Below, piece after piece: positions 6,316 to 13,100 of a stretch of DNA of 14,878 nucleotides. Source of the DNA: Halobacteriovorax sp. (lineage in GTDB: Bacteria > Bdellovibrionota > Bacteriovoracia > Bacteriovoracales > Bacteriovoracaceae); the NCBI GenBank assembly GCA_002686115.1, contig NZAF01000058.1:6572-21449 (forward strand), written 5' to 3'. The stretch's first letter is position 1, and each line of letters begins with the position of its first letter. A program made the position numbers and the translations under genes. Under the pieces are notes generated by a model. It searched no databases, was not told where the DNA came from, and saw only the letters and a program-made list of their open reading frames with translations.

Positions 6316-7043
6316 TAGCTAAACCATTTTGCTCCAACTCTATGAGAAGCCTCTTTGATAAAGTCTTGATCTAGAGTTGTTGAGGCAATACCTCTTGATT
6401 GAATTCTTCTTTCAGAGCCAATTGTTGTTAAGAGCTTTTGATTAAAGAATATAGGATTCTTTAACAGAATATTATAACTCTCTTTATTTCTTAAGATGAC
6501 TCCAGGCTCTTTTGAAAGAGTGACAAGATTTTCATAAATATAGTAATTGTGAGAGTAGCCTTGTTCACATAATTGTATAATTTCATCGAAATTTCTATTC
6601 ATATGTTTTTTGATACCTTCTTCAACATTTGAATGTCCTTTAGAGACAACATTTAAAAAATCATGATTTTCAGTTATTTTTTCTTTTTTTACAAAAGTCG
6701 TAGTCTTTTTAGTTTCTCTATAAGTAAGTAGTTCTTGATGAAAGCGAGGGCAGTACTTTACATTTTTTTTAAAGCTAGGGTAGAGCTCTGAGAAGTGCTC
6801 ATACTGCTTATATAAAGAAAGGAAGTATAGATTCTTATTAGTATAATCCAAAGAGTCCTCAGCGCTTGCTGGAATTCTTCCTCTAAATGAAAAATCTTTC
6901 GCAAAGTAATCAGGGACAATATTTGTTCTAATTTCTTTTGAACGGTAGCGAGACATTTTATCCTGTATCGACTCTGGTCTTCTATAGATACTTGCACAAC
7001 TAACAAGTGAAAGAGTCATGATAGCTATAAATGTCTTTTTCAT
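6300..7043 (-). CDS. Putative outer-membrane lipoprotein of unknown function
   Basis: The 247-residue product starts with a lipoprotein signal peptide, MKKTFIAIMTLSLVSC, with lipobox LVSC and Cys16 as the lipidation site. Ala at +2 argues against retention in the inner membrane. The mature part is basic, rich in Lys, Tyr, Ser and Asn and predicted largely helical; no family is recognised. AGGAG five nt before the ATG supports the start. It is the last gene of the minus-strand run, 97 nt after the S8 protease gene. Its final codons overlap the last 16 bp of bamB on the other strand. Confidence 0.72.
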   Translation of the reverse strand: MKKTFIAIMTLSLVSCASIYRRPESIQDKMSRYRSKEIRTNIVPDYFAKDFSFRGRIPASAEDSLDYTNKNLYFLSLYKQYEHFSELYPSFKKNVKYCPRFHQELLTYRETKKTTTFVKKEKITENHDFLNVVSKGHSNVEEGIKKHMNRNFDEIIQLCEQGYSHNYYIYENLVTLSKEPGVILRNKESYNILLKNPIFFNQKLLTTIGSERRIQSRGIASTTLDQDFIKEASHRVGAKWFSYYLKR

Positions 7044-7140
7044 AAAATCTCCTATATTTAAGGGATATACCCAATAAATATATCGGAGAATATGAGAAGA
7101 AATTAAGTAATTTTGAGCTTCTTATGTCTATTAATAGGAC

Positions 7141-8397
7141 TTATCGGCGATAAACTTCTTTTATGGCCGCTTTTAAATCAAGTTCACCAGAGACTTCATT
7201 GATGCCTCTCAATTCCCGACTCTTTTTGGCCGTTACTTTAATGATTTCTTTTAAAGCAGATGCCGTTGGTATGATATTTTTTCTAAGCAATAATTCTCTT
7301 ATAATAGATGCAGCTCTAGTGACTTGTGGAGCCGCTTGGCTTGTTCCATTGATAGGAATGAATTTATTATCTGGAGTACATGATCTAATGGCAATGCCTG
7401 GCGCTGAGATCGTGACAGAAGAGCTTCCAAAGTTTGAAAAATATGCTCTTTCATTCTCGTGACTAGCACCTACTGAAATCACATTCTTTGCTCGAATACT
7501 TGAAGGGTAGTGAGGGTTTTCATCGTTATTTAATTTCGTGTTACCAGCAGAGAAAACAAAGAGAACATTTGGATGAGAATTAATGATTCTCGTCGCATTT
7601 CTAAGAATTGTCGTTTGAAAGTATCTTGTTAAACTCTTTCTTTCACTCTCAAAGTTCTTCATATCCTTTTTGCCAAATTGATCCTCAAAAATGCCATCTA
7701 CAATACGTGTAGTACTCTTGTAGCTTTGCCCCCATGAAGCATGAATGATATTGGCATGACGTGCACTGTAATCAATTGCCATCGCTAATTTATTTTTTAA
7801 GAAGTAAATATAGTGTCTAATATAAGAATTAATGTGGCGAAGTTTCTTTTGTGTTGAGCTTCTTTTAAGAGCTTCAAAGTCTTTAAGGTAAAAGTCACCT
7901 TCTTTTGCATCTCCTAAATATGTAATAGGCAAGAGTTTGATGTGTGATTTTTTTACAGTTTTAGGATAGTGTGACTTATCAAGTGCGATACATGCAACGT
8001 GTGAGCCGTGTGTATACTTTGAGAATTTCTTTCTCTTATCCATGAAATCTTCATCATCTCTTAAAGCGTTATAGATTTCTAACTCTTCTTCACTAATCGT
8101 ATCCAAGGTCTTCTTTGCCCTTAGGTGATAGTAGTCATAAACTTCACTTGGAAAACTTCCTCTAAGAGATTCATTAAAAACTTGTTCGTTTTGCGTGATA
8201 AAATTCCAACCACTAACATCATCTACTTTTCCGTTTCGATCATCGTCAGTGTTATTATATTCTTCTTTTGGGTTTTCATAGATATAAGGACTCAGACGTG
8301 GGTGTTCTCGGTCTATGATATTATCAAGAACTGCAATAACAGTTTTAGCCTGCGTGTTAAAAATGACTAGTAGTGTTGTAATAAGAATTTTATGCAT
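7141..8397 (-). CDS. Secreted subtilisin-like serine protease (peptidase S8)
   Basis: The 418-residue enzyme has a Sec signal peptide (cut near TQA, residue 17) and an S8 catalytic domain. The triad is visible: Asp25 in AVLDNIIDREHP, His130 in THGSHVACIA and Ser353 in NGTSQAAPQV. The oxyanion Asn286 is in VFSAGN. The segment DDDRNGKVDDVSGWNF (about 51-66) is typical of S8 proteases. The Asp-His gap of 105 residues is much longer than in subtilisin (32) because of a charged helical insertion. The catalytic Asp lies only about 8 residues after the signal peptide, so there is no N-terminal I9 propeptide. The motifs are slightly divergent (D-N-I for D-T/S-G, HGSHVAC for HGTHVAG). No clear Shine-Dalgarno is seen. 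Periplasmic or secreted proteolysis is inferred; the substrate is unknown. Confidence 0.9.
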   Translation of the reverse strand: MHKILITTLLVIFNTQAKTVIAVLDNIIDREHPRLSPYIYENPKEEYNNTDDDRNGKVDDVSGWNFITQNEQVFNESLRGSFPSEVYDYYHLRAKKTLDTISEEELEIYNALRDDEDFMDKRKKFSKYTHGSHVACIALDKSHYPKTVKKSHIKLLPITYLGDAKEGDFYLKDFEALKRSSTQKKLRHINSYIRHYIYFLKNKLAMAIDYSARHANIIHASWGQSYKSTTRIVDGIFEDQFGKKDMKNFESERKSLTRYFQTTILRNATRIINSHPNVLFVFSAGNTKLNNDENPHYPSSIRAKNVISVGASHENERAYFSNFGSSSVTISAPGIAIRSCTPDNKFIPINGTSQAAPQVTRAASIIRELLLRKNIIPTASALKEIIKVTAKKSRELRGINEVSGELDLKAAIKEVYRR

Positions 8398-8449
8398 AAA
8401 ATATTGATAACAGCGACTAAAGTTAGCGTCAATTGCGAAGCGTTAGCTG

Positions 8450-9370
8450 TTAAATCATAAACGTAAAAACAAGAGGATAATGATCTGAAGGATACTTATT
8501 TACATCTGACTTTCCTCTTGGAAAAGGACGTGGCCTTCCAAGGTCATTCTTATATCTATAAATAAGTGGATCAGTAATTTTATCCATATACCTCTCTTGG
8601 ATAAATGCATAATCAAGTTGGATGGGAACTCTTTTTCTTTTATTAAAGGCGAAGAAAGTGGCCCTATATTCAAGAGGTAATTTCAAGGGAGAGAGGACAT
8701 CTCGCAAATGATGCTCATAGAGGCCTTTAAACTCTTTTTCTGTTTGATGCTCAGATGCATTACCATTTAAGTCTCCAAGTAAAATGGAAGGAATATTCTC
8801 ATCCATTCGCGATATGACTTTGAGACAATAATTTAACTCACTCATTCTTCTTTTTATGGAGCGAAAATCAATACCTGTGTCATCTCGAGCAGACTTTAAA
8901 TGAACATTAAATAGCTTTAAAAGGATCAACTTATCTTTGCTAATACTTAATTCTAAGAGTCCACGTGAGAGTTTATAGGTTTCAGAAAACCCTTTTCTTT
9001 CAAGGTAGTGAAGTTCTTCTTCAGTATAGGGACAATCAATAGCATTTTTATGATGGCTTTTCAGTCTAAAGCTATATTCGCTAGAGATCTCTTTTTTTAC
9101 GAGATAGGCGATTTCAATATTTCTAGAGCTATTACCTTTGACATGAAAAACTTCGTATGATTCATTTAAATAATGCTTATTAAAGTAGTAGAGGCTTTCA
9201 ATAAAACCCACTTCTTGAAGAGCATAGATATCAGCATTAATATCATTAAAAACTTCTTGTAGGTCTTTTAATTTATCATCTGATTTAAAAAAATGAGGAC
9301 TTTCGTATTCAGGGATGGCCTCTTTGATAAATAAGTTTTCTAGGTTATAGGTGCAAATCGTCAGTTGAAT
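8450..9370 (-). CDS. Endonuclease/exonuclease/phosphatase (EEP) family protein with ATT start
   Basis: EEP enzymes are Mg-dependent phosphodiesterases or phosphatases (DNase I / exonuclease III fold). With the ATT start the 306-residue product carries the whole catalytic set: N9 in TYNLENLF, E53 in IYALQEVG, H157 in NVHLKS, D200 and N202 in LLGDLNG, and D296-H297 in YPSDHYPL. The first ATG/GTG/TTG in frame is GTG 9211, inside LQEVG, which would remove the first strand and the catalytic Asn and Glu. An in-frame stop at 9376-9374 blocks any earlier start. AGGAG (9382-9378) stands 7 nt before ATT 9370-9368. CTG at 9364 is less likely at 13-nt spacing. There is no signal peptide, so a cytoplasmic enzyme is inferred, although its neighbours are secreted. 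The substrate (nucleic acid, lipid or phosphate ester) cannot be told. Confidence 0.8.
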   Translation of the reverse strand: MQLTICTYNLENLFIKEAIPEYESPHFFKSDDKLKDLQEVFNDINADIYALQEVGFIESLYYFNKHYLNESYEVFHVKGNSSRNIEIAYLVKKEISSEYSFRLKSHHKNAIDCPYTEEELHYLERKGFSETYKLSRGLLELSISKDKLILLKLFNVHLKSARDDTGIDFRSIKRRMSELNYCLKVISRMDENIPSILLGDLNGNASEHQTEKEFKGLYEHHLRDVLSPLKLPLEYRATFFAFNKRKRVPIQLDYAFIQERYMDKITDPLIYRYKNDLGRPRPFPRGKSDVNKYPSDHYPLVFTFMI

Positions 9371-9382
9371 AAGTTAGCTCCT
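9368..9382 (-). promoter_or_regulatory. Strong Shine-Dalgarno followed by an ATT start codon
   Basis: On the minus strand AGGAG (9382-9378) is followed by CTAACTT and then ATT (9370-9368), an optimal 7-nt spacing. The SD overlaps the TAG stop (9383-9381) of the upstream 242-aa gene, so the two genes are probably translationally coupled. Confidence 0.6.
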
Positions 9383-10109
9383 AGCAGTCCCAGCCTGTGA
9401 TATAGGTCTCGTATGATTTAGTTTCAATATTAAAGATGTCTTGGCAATAAGAGCCTTTAAAGAGATTTTGAAAGTTTGGGTAGTCTTTCATATATTTACT
9501 AAAAATGTCTTTTAGCTCCTTTGAGCATTTTACTGACTTTGGAGAAGTGGGAGAGTTATTATTAAAGTCAAACTCTAGTGCCCCTGACTTTGAACTCTTT
9601 AAAGTATAAATCTTATTATTAAAGTCTAAGAAGCTATAGAGTGAATTATTTGTCGTATATAGAGGACTGGCATTTGTTGAGGTGATAAATTTATTTTTCT
9701 TATTCAGAAAGACTCTAGGAAAGAATCTACCTTTATTATTAACTTCTTTAGTATTTAGAATAAATTTAATTGCCTGATAATATTTTTTTTCTCCTGAACG
9801 GTGAGAAAAGCATTTTGAATCATAGGTTATCTCTTCTGTAGAATCTTTTTGCGTTGTAAAGAGTCTAAGGGGAAAACCAGATTCTCTATTAAAGTCACGA
9901 ATAATTTTTTGGCTTCCACTAAGAGAATTTGAAAATTTTAAATAGAGACTACCTTGCTCTTTGGTGCAGCTAGAATTTTCAGGACAGCCTTTATGGGCGT
10001 GGAGAAGTTCTTGAATCATCTTCTTTGTGGTCTCAGACATTTTACCTTGAGTTCTTGCTTGAACTTGCAAAGAGGTGAGTATGATTAGTAAAGAGAAGAT
10101 GATTTTCAT
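9381..10109 (-). CDS. Secreted protein of unknown function (242 aa)
   Basis: I do not recognise a family. A Sec signal peptide is clear (MKIIFSLLIILTSLQVQA, likely cut after residue 18). The mature part of about 224 residues is basic and rich in Ser, Lys, Asn and Phe. It has six cysteines (KGC, SSC, SKC, VKC, SYC and the terminal WDC), suggesting three disulfides in the periplasm or outside. No Shine-Dalgarno is obvious before the ATG. It lies 53 nt after the giant cysteine-rich gene, and its stop codon overlaps the SD of the EEP gene. The neighbours suggest a shared extracytoplasmic role, which is only inference. Confidence 0.7.
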   Translation of the reverse strand: MKIIFSLLIILTSLQVQARTQGKMSETTKKMIQELLHAHKGCPENSSCTKEQGSLYLKFSNSLSGSQKIIRDFNRESGFPLRLFTTQKDSTEEITYDSKCFSHRSGEKKYYQAIKFILNTKEVNNKGRFFPRVFLNKKNKFITSTNASPLYTTNNSLYSFLDFNNKIYTLKSSKSGALEFDFNNNSPTSPKSVKCSKELKDIFSKYMKDYPNFQNLFKGSYCQDIFNIETKSYETYITGWDC

Positions 10110-10162
10110 AATTAAATTTTATCACTATTTATAAATTGATGACAAATAATATGTTTGAAAGC

Positions 10163-13100
10163 TTATTGACAATAAATATGGTGGTTCCACTTAAAGTTTT
10201 GAGTTGTGAATGCGTTGTAATATGATCCATCAAAACTTCCATTAACTGAGGCAATATCATTTGGAGAGTCAATAATAGAATAGAACTCTCTAAAGGCTTC
10301 ACCTGGATCTTGTTGAAAGGTTCCATTTCTATTAGGCTCTGGAATATAATTAGCAAAGGCAACACCTTCTCTTGTACCTTGACTCTCACAGAACTTTCTT
10401 CCAATCTCTTCTAATTTTCCTCTTACTGTAGCATCTTGTTTTGGAAAACCATTTGGCTCAAACTCACTATCTAAAAGTGCAAGATCTTCATCTAAGACAC
10501 CTGTATCATATTCTTCAATAGCACTTTCACTTGAAACATACTTGTTAAAATAAACCATTAAGTTAGTTCCAGTCGGTAGGGCGCATCTTTGTTTATTATC
10601 TCCATTGATTTCTTCAGAAAAGTTTGAACAGCATCTTGCAGCTGAATCAACTTCTGTACCAAGCTTTGCACAGCACTTGAATTCATGGGCCGCAAATATC
10701 TGCTCAACTGCAAATTTGTCTTCTCTAAAATATCCCTCATCGATGGCGGCACCATTATAGCTATTTCCAATAGTTCCATCTTGGTAATCAGCTCTTGTTC
10801 TTATTGAGTTCTTATAGATTCCAGGGACAAGCTCTTGATCATCACTTGAAGCAATAGGAGTAGTTCCTGTGATGACATCATTACAGTAGAGTGGTTCATA
10901 AGTAATTTGAGGAATACCTAGTAATTCATAATTTTCAAATTTCTTTAAATAGTAAAGTGATTCACCTACATTCATATTTGTATTGGTGTCGATAGTGTTA
11001 AACATAATTGAAGGCCAAGCGTATTTCCAGTCTGTGACATCTTCATCGCTGTTATTACCATCGGTTTCTACTGCGATAAGAAGAATGTATCTCTCTAAAG
11101 AACCATCGAGATAATAACAAGCTGCTACTCTTGGATCTTCTGATGTATCTGGCCCATCTCCGTCTAAGTCAACTCTTTCAGTAAAGGTGTTGTCTGCAGG
11201 GGTTGCTTCAAAAGCATTGATCGTAGCTTTACATGCTCCAGAAGGAGCACCGATATTTGATTTTTCATAAACACCCGTGCCACTGATTGAATCTCCTCTA
11301 AAAGTAACTTTTATACCAGGGTCTTGAGTTGGATCAAAAAAGATAGGTAATAAAAATCCCATTTTCATTGAGTTAATATATCCTGAATCATTTGGCTGAC
11401 TTTCATTGGTGAAGTTATCATAGTCTCTAAATCGATAAAGCTCATTAGCATAGTCAGCGGTAGAGCCTGTGGTTCCAGACCCTTCAGTGTATGCTAATGG
11501 GTAATAAATTGCACCATCAGTAATGACAGTAGATAAATCAATCGATCCATTTCCTGTGTCAGTATCCTCTGGAGCATACTCAAGTTCAATCCTATCATAA
11601 GGTGCTGCAGGAGCACCTGATGTTTCATAAGTCGGTGCAAGAGGTGAGGTATTGTCAAAGTTAGTAGATTCAATAAATGAACTCTGTGAACATCCAAATC
11701 TGTTAATACCTGAAACTGAGCCACTTCCTACGCGAGGGTAGAAGCATAGAGATGTATAATCCCTTATCCATGATGCCTCGATATTTGAATATGGAGTTTC
11801 TTTATAAAGAGTGTTTGTGTAATTAAGACATTGAAAATTACTTGGATCAACATTGAAGCGATTTGATCTCGTCCAGTCGTGAGTTCCATCAGAAAATTTT
11901 CTAATAAAACCTCCACCACAACAATTTGCACTTCCTGTCTCGTTCAATGTTTTCCACATATTTGTCTGCTTATCAAGTTGAGTTGCTGTTGCGCCAACGA
12001 TAAAACCTTGTGCCGTATCTACGAGCATAGGTTCTTTTGTTGTTGAGACAATGTAGCGAGAGTAGGCATCGGCATCACCTGGATTTGTTGCCGGATTCTT
12101 TGTTGCATCAAGATTACTATTGTCAGCATCATAGTCTGGAAGTTCCGTCGCTTGAGTTCCTGTGTAAGCAGTGTACATAGTGAAGTCATTTGTAATTTCT
12201 CGACAACACTTATTCTTACCCATATCAAAATTGTAGTAATCATCGACAGATGCTACACCTCTGATAGGAGCATCATCTCGTTGTCTACAGACTAATGATT
12301 CACTCCAGAAGTCTTGTTCGGCCTTTGTGCCAAATGTATTATTTAAAGCATATTCTTCATGTAGTGAGTTTGGTGCACAATCGTAGTCGGTGTGACATGA
12401 GGATCCCGCTCGTCTAAAACAAGCATTTCTAGCGAATCCCTTTTCAGATATAGTAGTAGCAACACCTCTGCCATCTTCAGCAGTATCGTTATCTTTTAAT
12501 ACAGTTAAGATATTATCTAAGAAGCTTGAACCACCAGAGTCAAACTCAACTCCACAAGCATTTTGCCTAAGCTTTAAGTCATTATCATCTGTTTCAAGAT
12601 AGATATTTCCATCACCATCAAAAGTGGGACAGGCTGCAAGTCGTGCGGCCGTTGTTGCTTCGTCAGGGTTACATGTTCCTATTTGAGAAATATGGTCAAC
12701 ACCTGTTAGATTTGTTGAAGAATGTTGTGTGATATAAGTATTATTTGATGCATCTTTTCCTGGGACACAGAGTCCATATTCAAATTCATTAGCTAGAACT
12801 TCTGTAGAGTCATTTGGGTTAGTACCATAATTTAAGGTAGCGTTATAAGATATGTTTGATCTAATTTCGCTATCAAGATTTTCATCAGCACCAAAGTATA
12901 TCTCCATTCTTCCAAGAATATTTGCAGACTGCCCATAGAGATCGTTTGAAGGGTCATTTGGCGTTCTGACAGGTCTTTCGTTAAAGCTTGAAGAGCGAAG
13001 AGACTGACATGAGAAGTTTGGAGCACAGGCCATAAGTTTTTTGTCATTATCAGTTGAAAGGGTAGAATAATTTCTCTTACAAACAGAACCCGCACCGCGG

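Noticed and set aside
7124..7138. Near-palindrome around TATTAATA upstream of the lipoprotein gene
   Set aside because: Short, A-T rich and imperfect with no loop; expected by chance in this composition.
7163..7462. 99-codon open frame on the + strand opposite the S8 protease
   Set aside because: It is antisense to conserved catalytic sequence including the Ser motif, and has no supporting SD or family features.
8398..8449. Possible terminator between the EEP and S8 genes (AACAGC...GCTGTT)
   Set aside because: The arms are 6 bp with a loop of about 30 nt and no U-run; direct GCTAACG-like repeats nearby confuse the pattern. Not a convincing terminator.
8450..9211. EEP gene starting at GTG 9211 (253 aa)
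   Set aside because: This start falls inside the LQEVG motif and removes the catalytic Asn and Glu and the first strand. The preceding 53 codons encode clear EEP sequence and a good SD precedes ATT 9370.
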